From Rhabditoides inermis (Eukaryota; Nematoda; Chromadorea; Rhabditida; Rhabditidae): a DNA stretch of 64,000 nucleotides. Shown in pieces: positions 45,826 to 57,109 of this stretch. Where the stretch lies: assembly GCA_963966185.1 (NCBI GenBank), contig CAWZYM010000380.1, positions 12,501 to 76,500 of the forward strand, read 5' to 3'. A program made the translations under genes and the position numbers. The notes below the pieces were generated by a model. That model made no database searches. It was given only the letters and a program-made list of their open reading frames with translations, and was not told the DNA's origin. Position 1 is the stretch's first letter; every line of letters starts with the position of its first letter.

Positions 45826-46704
45826 CCTCTCCCCATTTCCACTATCCAGGTGAAACTGATGACGTTCGGCCAACCTCGCACCGGCAACGTCGCCTACGCG
45901 AACATCCACGACAAGCTGGTGGGTACAGTATCCCGTAGCGAATATTTTACTACGCTCAGATTTCGCAATTCCGTTCCGTTATGACCGCATCGAATAGGAA
46001 AGGAAATGAAACCTGCGCCGTTTCCTCTTCCAATCTACCTTACCACCATACCGTAATCTAATCCAATCTACCGTAACCGCAGGTGCCGTTCTCGTTTCGC
46101 GTGGTGCACAATCACGATCTGGTGCCGCACATTCCGCCCCACGTGTTCGACTGGTACCACCATCACTCGAACGAGGTGGAAGAGAGGGAGCGAGGGGAGA
46201 GAGAGGGAGAGAGAGGGAGAGAGAGAAAGGAGGAGAGAGAGAGGGAGAGAGAGAGAGGGAGAGAGAAAAAGAGAGCGAAAGAGAGTATTCCAGATCTGGT
46301 ACGCGAACGACATGACGCAGCCTGACTACAAGACGTGTGAAGGACAGGAGGACCCGGTGAGTCTGTCTGCTTGTCTGACACGGGCAGCTTGCGCACTCGT
46401 CTTGGCCGATTTTATATAATAAGCACAAATTTATTTCGTTTTTTTATTTTTTTTTAATTAATTCATTTATTCAAATCAAATTGTTTATTTTTATTATAAT
46501 TATTAATTATTATTTATCAGGAATTATAATTAAATTATTTAAATTATTTAAATTAATTAATTCAATTAATTATAATTAATTCAAATTTTATTATGTTTTC
46601 ATAAGAATCCGCCAAGACGAGTGCGCAAGCTGCCCGTGTGAATGTCTTTCTCTCTTTTCTCTTTCGTTTTCTCTCTCTCCCTCGCTTCTTACATCTCTCA
46701 CGCG

Positions 46705-46767
<63 letters not shown>

Positions 46768-46879
46768 CTCTTCCCCCTTCCAGAAATGTTCCGACTCTGC
46801 GTTCCCGTTCGCTCCTTCTGACCACAATGACTACTACAACCTTCCGGTCTCCCCATGGGGAGAGAACGGATGCCAATGA
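43621..46879 (+). CDS. secreted class 3 (alpha/beta-hydrolase) lipase
   Basis: Complete 11-exon model with 282 residues: 43621-43701, 43755-43829, 44045-44145, 44431-44491, 44798-44866, 45513-45569, 45634-45717, 45850-45918, 46083-46175, 46294-46356 and 46784-46879. Residues 1-14 are a signal peptide (MLLLLSILAGTTAA). The FRGSG oxyanion segment is at about 85-89, the nucleophile elbow GHSLG has Ser153, Asp211 is in HNHDLVP, and His265 in DHNDYYN completes the triad. FGQPRTGN between Ser and Asp is diagnostic of fungal-type class 3 lipases, which hydrolyse triacylglycerols. Cys pairs at both ends suggest disulfides. The ATG follows ATTCCAG by six bases (trans-splicing). AATAAA at 46911 marks the 3' end. 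It lies 616 bp downstream of the CRAL-TRIO-GOLD gene, on the same strand. Introns 6, 9 and 10 contain GA tracts and intron 7 a CT tract. Introns 5 and 10 each contain a MITE. Confidence 0.92.
44901..45489. mobile_element. MITE with TA/TATA target site in lipase intron 5
   Basis: The termini GGGTATCCCCC...GTTCACGGTACG and their counterpart CGTACCGTGAA...GGGGGAAACCC are inverted repeats flanked by TATA on each side (44897-44900 and 45490-45493). This fits a Tc1/mariner-type TA duplication. A partial inverted copy lies at about 57485-57595. Confidence 0.75.
46379..46638. mobile_element. AT-cored foldback MITE with TGA target site in lipase intron 10
   Basis: The ends CACGGGCAGCTTGCGCACTC and GAGTGCGCAAGCTGCCCGTG are exact complements (about 28 bp in total). 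The interior is almost pure A/T, and TGA flanks both ends (46376-46378 and 46639-46641). A 3-bp TWA-like duplication suggests the PIF/Harbinger type (inference). Confidence 0.75.
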
Positions 46880-46959
46880 GAGAACAGTACTTTCACAGTG
46901 TATATCAATGAATAAATAGTTGCATGTTTCCAATCTATAAACTCACTTTTGACCGGATT

Positions 46960-47512
46960 CGAAGCAGCACAATTTGGCAGAAGACTCTGACACTGAGGGA
47001 AGCAGTGCTGTGCTAGCTGAAATGGTGTGTTAGCTGAAGTATACAAGAAAGTCTCCTTCGAATTGGGAAGAGCTGGTATCAACATCGAAGAGCAGAGACT
47101 CACCCATTTGGCATACGCCGATGATGTGGCGGTATTCGCAAGGACGTCTGAAAGAGCTGCGAAGATGCTAAAGGAAGTGGCGAAGATGAACCAGGATTGG
47201 CATTCAACCGAAAGAAGACTGTGATTATGATGACGTTCCGGGCAAAGCCATCTACCAAGTTGGAGAAGGAACCAATCGACTATGTGCAAAAATTTGTGTA
47301 CCTGGGACAAGTGCTGAGCTGCGACAAGGATGAGCGGGAGGACGAACTGACTCGAAGGATACAATCTGGATGGGCGGCATTCCACCGACACGCACACTTT
47401 CTACGACTGCCCCGTGCTCCAATGAACCTCAAGAGGAAAGCCTGCTGCCGTGCCTAACTTATGAATGCGAAAGCTGGGAATTGAGAAAGGAGGATGAGAA
47501 AGGTCGAAGTTG
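46960..47512 (+). pseudogene. RTE-type reverse transcriptase fragment, copy 1
   Basis: Plus-strand pieces in shifted frames: LTHLAYADDVAVFARTSE (catalytic YADD), NRKKTVIMMTFRAK, then QKFVYLGQVLSCDKDER and ELTRRIQSGWAAFHRHA, then CLTYECESWELRKED. The order and spacing match the RTE/BovB clade. The frame is broken near 47200 and 47440. The copy stops exactly where the 35-bp satellite begins. Confidence 0.75.
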
Positions 47513-50500
47513 AGGTTGTGCTCTCCTCCCCGCAAGGGTCGAAGCTGAGGTTGTGCTCTCTTCCCCGCAAGGGTCGAAGTTGAGGTTGTGCTCTCTTCCT
47601 CGCAAGGGTCGAAGTTGAGGTTGTGCTCTCTTCCCCGCAAGGGTCGAAGTTGAGGTTGTGCTCTCTTCCCCGCAAGGGTCGAAGTTGAGGTTGTGCTCTC
47701 TTCCCCGCAAGGGTCGAAGTTGAGGTTGTGCTCTTTTCCCCGCAAGGGTCGAAGTTGAGGTTGTGCTCTCTTCCCCGCAAGGGTCGAAGTTGAGGTTGTG
47801 CTCTTTTCCCCGCAAGGGTCGAAGTTGAGGTTGTGCTCTCTTCCCCGCAAGGGTCGAAGTTGAGGTTGTGCTCTCTTACTCGCAAGGGTCGAAGTTGAGG
47901 TTGTGCTCTCTTCCCCGCAAGGGTCGAAGTTGAGGTTGTGCTCTCTTCCCCGCAAGGGTCGAAGTTGAGGTTGTGCTCTTTTCCCCGCAAGGGTCGAAGT
48001 TGAGGTTGTGCTCTCTTCCCCGCAAGGGTCGAAGTTGAGGTTGTGCTCTTTTCCCCGCAAGGGTCGAAGTTGAGGTTGTGCTCTCTTCCCCGCAAGGGTC
48101 GAAGTTGAGGTTGTGCTCTCTTACTCGCAAGGGTCGAAGTTGAGGTTGTGCTCTCTTCCCCGCAAGGGTCGAAGTTGAGGTTGTGCTCTCTTCCTCGCAA
48201 GGGTCGAAGTTGAGGTTGTGCTCTCCTCCCCGCAAGGGTCGAAGTTGAGGTTGTGCTCTTTTCCCCGCAAGGGTCGAAGTTGAGGTTGTGCTCTCTTCCT
48301 CGCAAGGGTCGAAGTTGAGGTTGTGCTCTCTTCCCCGCAAGGGTCGAAGTTGAGGTTGTGCTCTCTTCCTCGCAAGGGTCGAAGTTGAGGTTGTGCTCTC
48401 TTCCCCGCAAGGGTCGAAGTTGAGGTTGTGCTCTCTTCCCCGCAAGGGTCGAAGTTGAGGTTGTGCTCTCTTCCCCGCAAGGGTCGAAGTTGAGGTTGTG
48501 CTCTTTTCCCCGCAAGGGTCGAAGTTGAGGTTGTGCTCTCTTCCCCGCAAGGGTCGAAGTTGAGGTTGTGCTCTCTTCCTCGCAAGGGTCGAAGTTGAGG
48601 TTGTGCTCTCTTTCTCGCAAGGGTCGAAGTTGAGGTTGTGCTCTCTTCCCCGCAAGGGTCGAAGTTGAGGTTGTGCTCTCTTCCCCGCAAGGGTCGAAGT
48701 TGAGGTTGTGCTCTCTTCCCCGCAAGGGTCGAAGTTGAGGTTGTGCTCTTTTCCCCGCAAGGGTCGAAGTTGAGGTTGTGCTCTCTTCCCCGCAAGGGTC
48801 GAAGTTGAGGTTGTGCTCTCTTCCCCGCAAGGGTCGAAGTTGAGGTTGTGCTCTCTTCCCCGCAAGGGTCGAAGTTGAGGTTGTGCTCTTTTCCCCGCAA
48901 GGGTCGAAGTTGAGGTTGTGCTCTCTTCCCCGCAAGGGTCGAAGTTGAGGTTGTGCTCTCTTCCTCGCAAGGGTCGAAGTTGAGGTTGTGCTCTCTTCCC
49001 CGCAAGGGTCGAAGTTGAGGTTGTGCTCCTTTCCTCGCAAGGGTCGAAGTTGAGGTTGTGCTCTCTTCCCCGCAAGGGTCGAAGTTGAGGTTGTGCTCTC
49101 TTCCTCGCAGGGTCGAAGTTGAGGTTGTGCTCTCTTCCCCGCAAGGGTCGAAGTTGAGGTTGTGCTCTCTTCCTCGCAAGGGTCGAAGTTGAGGTTGTGC
49201 TCTCTTCCCCGCGAGGGTCGAAGTTGAGGTTGTGCTCTCTTCCTCGCAAGGGTCGAAGTTGAGGTTGTGCTCTCTTCCCCGCAAGGGTCGAAGTTGAGGT
49301 TGTGCTCTCTTCCTCGCAAGGGTCGAAGTTGAGGTTGTGCTCTCTTCCCCGCAAGGGTCGAAGTTGAGGTTGTGCTCTCTTCCTCGCAAGGGTCGAAGTT
49401 GAGGTTGTGCTCTCTTCCCCGCAAGGGTCGAAGTTGAGGTTGTGCTCTCTTCCTCGCAAGGGTCGAAGTTGAGGTTGTGCTCTCTTCCCCGCAAGGGTCG
49501 AAGTTGAGGTTGTGCTCTCTTCCTCGCAAGGGTCGAAGTTGAGGTTGTGCTCTCTTCCCCGCAAGGGTCGAAGTTGAGGTTGTGCTCTCTTCCTCGCAAG
49601 GGTCGAAGTTGAGGTTGTGCTCTCTTCCCCGCAAGGGTCGAAGTTGAGGTTGTGCTCTCTTCCCCGCAAGGGTCGAAGTTGAGGTTGTGCTCTCTTCCCC
49701 GCAAGGGTCGAAGTTGAGGTTGTGCTCTTTTCCCCGCAAGGGTCGAAGTTGAGGTTGTGCTCTCTTCCCCGCAAGGGTCGAAGTTGAGGTTGTGCTCTCT
49801 TCCTCGCAAGGGTCGAAGTTGAGGTTGTGCTCTCTTCCCCGCAAGGGTCGAAGTTGAGGTTGTGCTCCTTTCCTCGCAAGGGTCGAAGTTGAGGTTGTGC
49901 TCTCTTCCCCGCAAGGGTCGAAGTTGAGGTTGTGCTCTCTTCCTCGCAGGGTCGAAGTTGAGGTTGTGCTCTCTTCCCCGCAAGGGTCGAAGTTGAGGTT
50001 GTGCTCTCTTCCTCGCAAGGGTCGAAGTTGAGGTTGTGCTCTCTTCCCCGCGAGGGTCGAAGTTGAGGTTGTGCTCTCTTCCTCGCAAGGGTCGAAGTTG
50101 AGGTTGTGCTCTCTTCCCCGCAAGGGTCGAAGTTGAGGTTGTGCTCTCTTCCTCGCAAGGGTCGAAGTTGAGGTTGTGCTCTCTTCCCCGCAAGGGTCGA
50201 AGTTGAGGTTGTGCTCTCTTCCTCGCAAGGGTCGAAGTTGAGGTTGTGCTCTCTTCCCCGCAAGGGTCGAAGTTGAGGTTGTGCTCTCTTCCTCGCAAGG
50301 GTCGAAGTTGAGGTTGTGCTCTCTTCCCCGCAAGGGTCGAAGTTGAGGTTGTGCTCTCTTCCCCGCAAGGGTCGAAGTTGAGGTTGTGCTCTCTTCCTCG
50401 CAAGGGTCGAAGTTGAGGTTGTGCTCTCTTCCCCGCAAGGGTCGAAGTTGAGGTTGTGCTCTCTTCCCCGCAAAGGTCGAAGTTGAGGTTGTGCTCTCTT

Positions 50501-51405
50501 CCTCGCAAGGGTCGAAGTTGAGGTTGTGCTCTCTTCCTCGCAAGGGTCGAAGTTGAGGTTGTGCTCTCTTCCCCGCAAGGGTCGAAGTTGAGGTTGTGCT
50601 CTCCTCCCCGCAAGGGTCGAAGTTGAGGTTGTGCTCTCTTCCCCGCAAGGGTCGAAATTGAGGTTGTGCTCTCTTCCTCGCAAGGGTCGAAGTTGAGGTT
50701 GTGCTCTCTTCCCCGCAAGGGTCGAAGTTGAGGTTGTGCTCTCTTCCTCGCAAGGGTCGAAGTTGAGGTTGTGCTCTCTTCCCCGCAAGGGTCGAAGTTG
50801 AGGTTGTGCTCTCTTCCTCGCAAGGGTCGAAGTTGAGGTTATGCTCTCTTCCCCGCAAGGGTCGAAGTTGAGGTTGTGCTCTCTTCCCCGCAAGGGTCGA
50901 AGTTGAGGTTGTGCTCTCTTTCTCGCAAGGGTCGAAGTTGAGGTTGTGCTCTCTTCCCCGCAAGGGTCGAAGTTGAGGTTGTGCTCTCTTCCCCGCAAAG
51001 GTCGAAGTTGAGGTTGTGCTCTCTTCCTCGCAAGGGTCGAAGTTGAGGTTGTGCTCTCTTCCTCGCAAGGGTCGAAGTTGAGGTTGTGCTCTCTTCCCCG
51101 CAAGGGTCGAAGTTGAGGTTGTGCTCTCTTCTTCGCAAGTGTCGAAGTTGAGGTTGTGCTCTCCTCCCCGCAAGGGTCGAAGTTGAGGTTGTGCTCTCTT
51201 CCTCGCAAGGGTCGAAGTAGAGGTTGTGCTCTCTTCCCCGCAAGGGTCGAAGTTGAGGTTGTGCTCTTTTCCCCGCAAGGGTCGAAGTTGAGGTTGTGCT
51301 CTCTTCCTCGCAAGGGTCGAAGTTGAGGTTGTGCTCTCTTCTCCGCAAAGGTCAAAGTTGTGGTTGTGCTCTCCTCACGAAGGTCGAAGTTGAGGTTGTG
51401 CTCTC
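47512..51405. repeat. 35-bp satellite array, about 111 units
   Basis: The unit is GGGTCGAAGTTGAGGTTGTG followed by CTCTCTTCCCCGCAA. Variants alternate CCCCGC/CCTCGC and CTCTC/CTCTT in higher-order patterns, and a few units differ in length (for example near 49108 and 49948). Because 35 is not divisible by three, each minus-strand frame cycles through all three readings (EHNLNFDPCGEESTTSTST, LAGKRAQPQLRPLRGR). None contains a stop, producing open frames of more than 1200 codons that are artefacts. Confidence 0.97.
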
Positions 51406-51699
51406 CATACTGAACTGCAGGAGGTGGCGGCGCTATGCGAGCGCTATGCGCTGCAGGCCGTGGTTTACGGGCACTCTTCTCAAACAGTCCGTGAGACTGC
51501 TTGAGAAGGAAACTATCAAGTCTTCCGAGGCTCGAGCTGTCGATGGCGTACGAACGTGAGTGACCAGCATTGTCGGAATATTGCACTTCAAAGATGTTGT
51601 TTCTCAGGATTCTCACGTACATGCAGTGAAGCGCTGGTCGGGAAGGCACGACGACATAGTCGGTTGTGATTAATGTGTAATGGAGGGTCATGTGGAGGC

Positions 51700-52330
51700 T
51701 AGGTGTTACAAGAAACACCCGCACAGTGTGGCAAGTATGGACATTGGTAGAAGTGGTACCCTAACAATCAGCGTATGATGAAGAAAAAAGTCGCTAGTAG
51801 ATCGCATATACTGTGAAGACTCTGACTTTCTTAAGAAAGACGAGTATACGGATGGATACCAGAATGTGTACTGTGTGATTGCTGAGGATCCGACTGTCGA
51901 CGACTCCCCATCATGATAACGGCAGAAATTGAAGGATTTCAGATTCCATTTATGTGGGATACTGGCTCTACGTGCTCCCTGATTGGGAAGAAGTCATGGG
52001 TCGAGTTGGGTATGCCTGGGTTGAAGCAAACCGAGAAGGTCATAAATAAATTCACTGGAGAAACCAGTCGCGTGCTAGTATTGTTCACTGCTAAAGCCGT
52101 TGTGAGTATGACAGCACTATTGAGTGCTATGTTTGGCGAACGTGTGGGGCAGAGACATGATGAGCAAGATGCACACGTTGGGGTGTGAAGCGCTCGCGAT
52201 GAATTCGCCGACCGCGGTAGTCTATACGAATGAGCGAAACGAGTCTGTCGATAATGTGGCTCCAAACAAATGCTGGATTGAGATCCAGCATGAATGTGTG
52301 TTAGGGAGGAAGATGTCAGATAGCAGATGA
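51700..52330 (+). pseudogene. Gypsy-type LTR retrotransposon gag-protease remnant
   Basis: A zinc-knuckle-like CGKYGHW (51729 onward, interrupted by a stop) is followed at 51913 by an open segment with the retropepsin active site FMWDTGSTCSLIGKKSWVEL. This order, nucleocapsid then aspartic protease, is that of Gypsy/Pao elements. No integrase, reverse transcriptase or LTRs are seen, so it is a short relic. Confidence 0.65.
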
Positions 52331-53030
52331 TTGAGAATAAGAACTATTCCGAGAAAGACTTCGCTCCGGATAACTTCGAATTCGAGGCTAGCAAACACGA
52401 ACTGAAGTCCCCTCGTTATGATAAAATGGAAGTATCGTTTTTCGTATAACTATAGATTGGTGTAGATTGTTTTTTTCTCCACATGAGACAGTAGAGTTTT
52501 AGATAGTACTATTAGACGGTAATAAACTATTATCAATATTAGATGTGAGTGTGCTATGAACCTCTTTCCACTATAGGTAATGGAGTTTTTCGGCATTTTG
52601 GTATTTGATGATTGGTGGTCTTCTATAAAAGTCGTGATCCAATTCTTGAGCTAGCGTTGCTGACTTCCATGTGGGCTGACTTCCATGTGGGCTCACGGAG
52701 AATTCCAGCACTATGTATGTAGTTGCGGACCAGTCATGTGGATTGGAAAACAGTGTTTGCACAGTAACTCCCTAGGATATCACTGATAGTAGGAAATCGG
52801 CGTTTTTGACCTGATCGTGTTGAAAAAATTGAATTTTCGAATTCAGCACCAGCTCATTTCACGATAAAGTTGATTTTTTTTAACAAATGTGTACATACGA
52901 TATACCTAAGCTCCTAATAAGCAACATCATTATATTATGAAACGTATTCTACGCATCAAATAATAAGCAGAATATATAGGCAAAACATTTACAATTCACA
53001 CGTGTTTCGTACATAAAAATTTGGTTTAAT
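52331..53030. other. no gene recognised
   Basis: AT-rich sequence with a tandem 16-bp doublet (TGACTTCCATGTGGGC) at 52661-52692. Confidence 0.6.
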
Positions 53031-54414
53031 GTTTCTCGTTATCGAGTGCGATACAGTGTACCGTGTCTTCCACCCACGGAGAACAGTGTCTGAAACATTC
53101 AATACAATAGTCAGCGTACGTGATCAACACACCCCATCGAGAACGCAGAGTGCATGGTGGCATCGGTTTTCGAGAACATCTGGACCGTCTATCCACGAAT
53201 TGTTTCGAAGGATCTCAATGCGTGGTGATCATGTCGTTGTTCGTTATTACTGTTTCAGCTCACTTTCAGTTGGTTGATCAATTCCCATGTGTCTTTTTTT
53301 GTTCCACCAGTCAGAACAATGTCATCATTGTAGACTGTCACTCGGCAACCCCTGGAACATGCCACTGCAAATTAGTATTATGTAAACTGCTCACTCTAAA
53401 CGTTCAGAAATGAGAGCCTCGTGTGGACACCATTTTCCAGCTCGTATATCGTGGACTTCCATCTGCAGAAGATCGTATTGTTGATTTATGACTCGGACCT
53501 CACCGTGTTCACAGCTTCGTTGACGTCTCCAATAGCAAATTCTTTTCCATTCACTGCAGCTAGTTGCGGTCGGCATCTCTCAGTCAGCATTGAAGGCAGT
53601 GGCTGCCAGGCATCTAGCGTGAGGAACAGATAAGGCGATCAAATTTTATTTACAAACCAGCGCGCACGTCCCACATTTCTGCAGTCGAGTTTTTTTCGTT
53701 CAACTTTCCTGAACCCGCCGCGTAAAGAACACTATTCCAGGACGCCACAGATTCGCACCTGGACATTTGGAAAGTGGTGTTTAATCGTAACAATCTACCT
53801 GTCCTCAAGCGTCGATGCTCCCCTTCTCCACTTGTCAGTATTGACATCATAGATATGCACGACTCTTAGCTTAGGGTTGTTGTTTGGTTTCGATACAAAA
53901 ATTGTGAAACAAATACTCACTTCGTGCATTTTCTTATTACTTGTCCACCGACAGTAAACAGGGAATTTCCAACTGTCGCTAATCCTAGGGAAGAGAGAGG
54001 AACAGGCAGGGAACAGACAGACCGCCATTTCACGGATCGAGAAAATGCACGTTTTTCACATTTTCCGTTCCGTTGTTTCCGCCGACACAGAAGATCTTCT
54101 TGTCAGCAACAGCTGTCGCGTGCCATTTTCTGAAAAAGTGAATGATTACATTTCAAAGGTACAAGTAAAGAGAGTTGATTTGTACGTTGGTTTTGATTCA
54201 ATGGAGACAATGGGGACACCAATTTTTTGTCAGAAGTGCGAAACGGCAAAGTTGTAATGCAGTCATATTGTTCTTTTCAACTCTATGTCTCCATGAAAAT
54301 CATTTCAGTCTTTTTCAATTGAGAAAACAATGCCAACCAACTATCTTTTTTTGGTAAGATCAATCATCACACGCATGCGGACTTTTCGTATAAAATTTCA
54401 AATGTGAACGGTAA

Positions 54415-55165
54415 GATAGGTAAAATACAGTAATACAATGCCTACTGCAAGTTCGTACAACACGGATTTCGGAGCGCCCGTGGATGCGTACGTGTTGCTG
54501 GTTATGCTTGTCATCCCCTGCTTAGGGATGTCAAGTGGGCGGAGCTTTGATGGCACAAATATGCGGCATCTTCCCGCGCCAAACGGAATACACCATTCGA
54601 CGCGCCGTAAAAAGTTGTATCTAGTAGTGCCTTCCTTTTGGCGCTGGACCGTGTCATAACCTATTATTTTTGACAAAAATTGATTTGATCGTATGAAAAT
54701 GACGTCAAAAAGGGGCGTGGCTTAGCCTTTCTCTGTGAAGTTGTGTGCCGCGCGCGCCCTCAAACCGCGCGCTTTCGATGCGCGTAACGCGGAAATGAAA
54801 TAAAACAACTAATTAAAATGATACTTTTTCAAAACTACATATAATTTACTTCATTTTGATATACAGTAAGCACATATCCGTAACACTTGAAAATTCCCCT
54901 TGACCTCCCTACCCCTGCTTGCGGCTTTTGGGGAAGTTTCGATCTCGGCGGCGGAAGATCCGGGCTTCAACGATCGATCGCGAAGAGACGTCTCCAAGAG
55001 TGTCATCGTCTTCGAGGATTCCTCTCCAGTCTCAATGCCGTAGATGTAGAGAGTAGCAAAATCGATTACCAGTCCGGTTAGTGTCCTCCGCCGCACAGCA
55101 TTGTTCAGGGGTCGGGGAAATAACAGGGGAAGGCACGCGACCACGCGCTGGCAGAGAAATGAGAG
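54415..55165. repeat. dispersed repeat family A, copy 4, split by a MITE
   Basis: The left part (to 54522) and right part (from 54912) together equal copies 1 and 3; the split is caused by the hAT-type element at 54523-54911. Confidence 0.85.
54523..54911. mobile_element. hAT-type MITE with perfect 8-bp target duplication
   Basis: A 389-bp element has ends TAGGGATGTCAAG and CTTGACCTCCCTA and is flanked by CCCCTGCT on both sides (54515-54522 and 54912-54919). The empty site is visible in the other family A copies, which confirms the insertion. No transposase is present. Confidence 0.9.
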
Positions 55166-55374
55166 GAATGATAGTGAATAATAGATCTTTTTTTGCGTTG
55201 ATTTCTTCGTTTTCAATCCCCGCCAAATTGAGGAATTGGACTATTTGTGATAAGATCCATTGTTACCTTTGAGAAAAATCCTCTGTCATTTTGCAGATTT
55301 GAAAGTAACGAAGAATCATCGTCTTGTTTGTATGTAAAAGTTGATGTGTTGTGTCAGGTTTTAGAGAAAATGAA

Positions 55375-55950
55375 GTTAATATTCTCTTCTGAAAAGTACA
55401 AGCGTAAAGAAGCTCTGTTTGGGTTCATCTCAATTCAACAAAAGCACATGCAAAAAACTATTATTTCTACACTCAACTATAAACACTAACCTGCTCTCTC
55501 AAACGATTTGTAGAAACGTATACTTTATCGATAATTTATTATTAGGGGCTATAGACTACATTTTCTTATTTCTTATGAAAGCATTGTGAAAATCAATAAA
55601 CAGCCATAGAACAATCGTTACAATGTTTGGTTAAAAATAGGTTTACAATGATGTTTTCATTATTTTTGAATGTATACAAATACAATAGCTTTTTCATATA
55701 TGAATCATTTGATAAACGAGTTAATAGAATGTGAGTGATAATGTGTATGTGTGCAATAGTATACTCATATTGCATATTGGCATTTGATTGTCAATGTATT
55801 TGTGATCGTTTTGAGAGAGCAGGTTTGTGTTTATAGTTTATTAGTGTAGAAACAATAGTTTTATGCATGTGCTTTTGTTGAATTGAGATGAACCTAAACA
55901 GAGCTACTTTACGCTTGTACTTTTCAGAAGAGAATGAATGTCCTTTTGTT
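55375..55950. repeat. inverted repeat pair (foldback)
   Basis: The segment TCTTCTGAAAAGTACAAGCG ... TCATCTCAATTCAACAAAAG at about 55385-55510 is repeated in inverse orientation at about 55800-55935, with about 290 bp of AT-rich sequence between. Confidence 0.8.
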
Positions 55951-56309
55951 GAATTTCGAAGAAATTTTCTTTTTTTCAAAATGTATTTTAAACAATAAAG
56001 ATAACAACAACAAAACAACGCGCGTGAACGACGACGCAAATCACAAACAGTGGGAACATTATCGCATCATCGCGCTCTCCCGCATCACGAACCAATGAGC
56101 GCGCGGGGGCGGGGTTAGTGAGCGGGCCTTTCAGCGAATCAGCGAACAGCTGCACAACTGACAGACGTGCAGACTTAACCAGCGAACATATTTTTGGGTA
56201 TTAAACTATTGTTTCATGTTTTATTTTTGTTTATAGTTGTTCAACGGACGATTTAGAGACAAGATCATGATATAACTCTGAAACAATTATTATTTTAATG
56301 ATTTACAAG

Positions 56310-56400
56310 CGATTTTGGCGGCCCTCTGGGCCGAGCGGTTCTGCACGCCGCTGGATAAGACCCAAACGATCGGCGCTTCGCGCCGATCCTAATGATTTTA
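56310..56400 (+). other. structured GC-rich segment with a perfect 9-bp hairpin
   Basis: GATCGGCGC-TTC-GCGCCGATC forms a perfect hairpin (56373-56393). It is preceded by CTGGGCCGAGCGGTTCTGC, which resembles a polymerase III A box of Leu/Ser tRNAs. No B box follows, so it is not called as a tRNA. Confidence 0.4.
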
Positions 56401-57109
56401 AACAATACTTCGTGGCGAAAATTAGTCGCTACTGTTCATTGAATGTATATTCTATGTACGTACTCGAAGTTGTCTTTGACGTGTTCCAAAACGGCTTTCT
56501 CGAGATTGGAGAGATTGTATCGAAGTGCGAACTCGCGTAGTTGCAGACTTAGTATTCACCGATCCAATCGGATTACTGCAATTTTTCTTCGCTCTGCTTA
56601 TAGGACAAAATATAAACAAAATAAAACTCACTTTCCACATTGTTTCACGATATCATCGAATAGGAAGTAGTCCGCTGCTTCGATCATTTCTCATTAGTTA
56701 ACGGTTACCGATTGTCAACCGAGCAGTGTACATGAAGTTGACAAACATTTCCAGTGTGTCCGCATCCACTTTGATTCCAAATTTCTCTGCATTCGACTCC
56801 ATCATTTCACTTCCGAATAAGGGCGTTAAGTAAGGAGACGACACGGCAAGAACGATCTTGTGAGCGAAGATCTTCATACTTATTATAGAACCGAACGAAC
56901 AATTGAATAACAACCTCAACCCGTTGATCTCCATTTTCACCAGTCGCCACGAGAATAACATCGCAGTGTTCTCCTGTCCTAGACAAAATTTTCTAGGACG
57001 TTCGAAACCTACTTTATCAGTTCGAAACCTACTTTATCAGTTCGTTCATTTGGAGAAAACCTTCCTTGTAGAAGTTAGTTTCCCTCTTTTTGAAGATACA
57101 TTTATAAAC

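Larger units (their letters stand above)
53040..56990 (-). pseudogene. BTB-BACK-Kelch gene, apparently decayed
   Basis: Minus-strand blocks appear in domain order. BTB: GEHCDVILVATGENGDQRVE (about 56975), then FAHKIVLAVSSPYLTPLFGS and DADTLEMFVNFMYTARLTIG (to 56705), then EMIEAADYFLFDDIVKQCGK (about 56690-56630). BACK: LQLREFALRYNLSNLEKAVL (about 56550-56470). Kelch repeats: VADKKIFCVGGNNGTENV (about 54100), LATVGNSLFTVGGQ, YDVNTDKWRRGASTLEDR, SVASWNSVLYAAGSGK, LAAVNGKEFAIGDVNE and VTVYNDDIVLTGGTKKD (to about 53270). Such proteins are Cul3 E3-ligase adaptors. Frameshifts and stops occur where no intron of workable length exists (for example 56705-56688 and 56575), so I call it a pseudogene. 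Repeats fill the gap 54400-56300. Confidence 0.55.

Noticed and set aside
38978..46879. CRAL-TRIO-GOLD and lipase genes as one operon
   Set aside because: They are 616 bp apart, longer than typical nematode operon spacing of about 100 bp, and each has its own acceptor before the ATG; not excluded but unsupported.
47454..51724. Open frames of 900-1282 codons on the minus strand
   Set aside because: They are satellite artefacts: a 35-bp unit without stops cycles through all frames, there are no start context or splice features, and several overlapping frames are equally long.
51913..52188. Cellular aspartic protease gene
   Set aside because: A single DTGST motif in a short frame next to a zinc-knuckle relic fits retrotransposon protease better.
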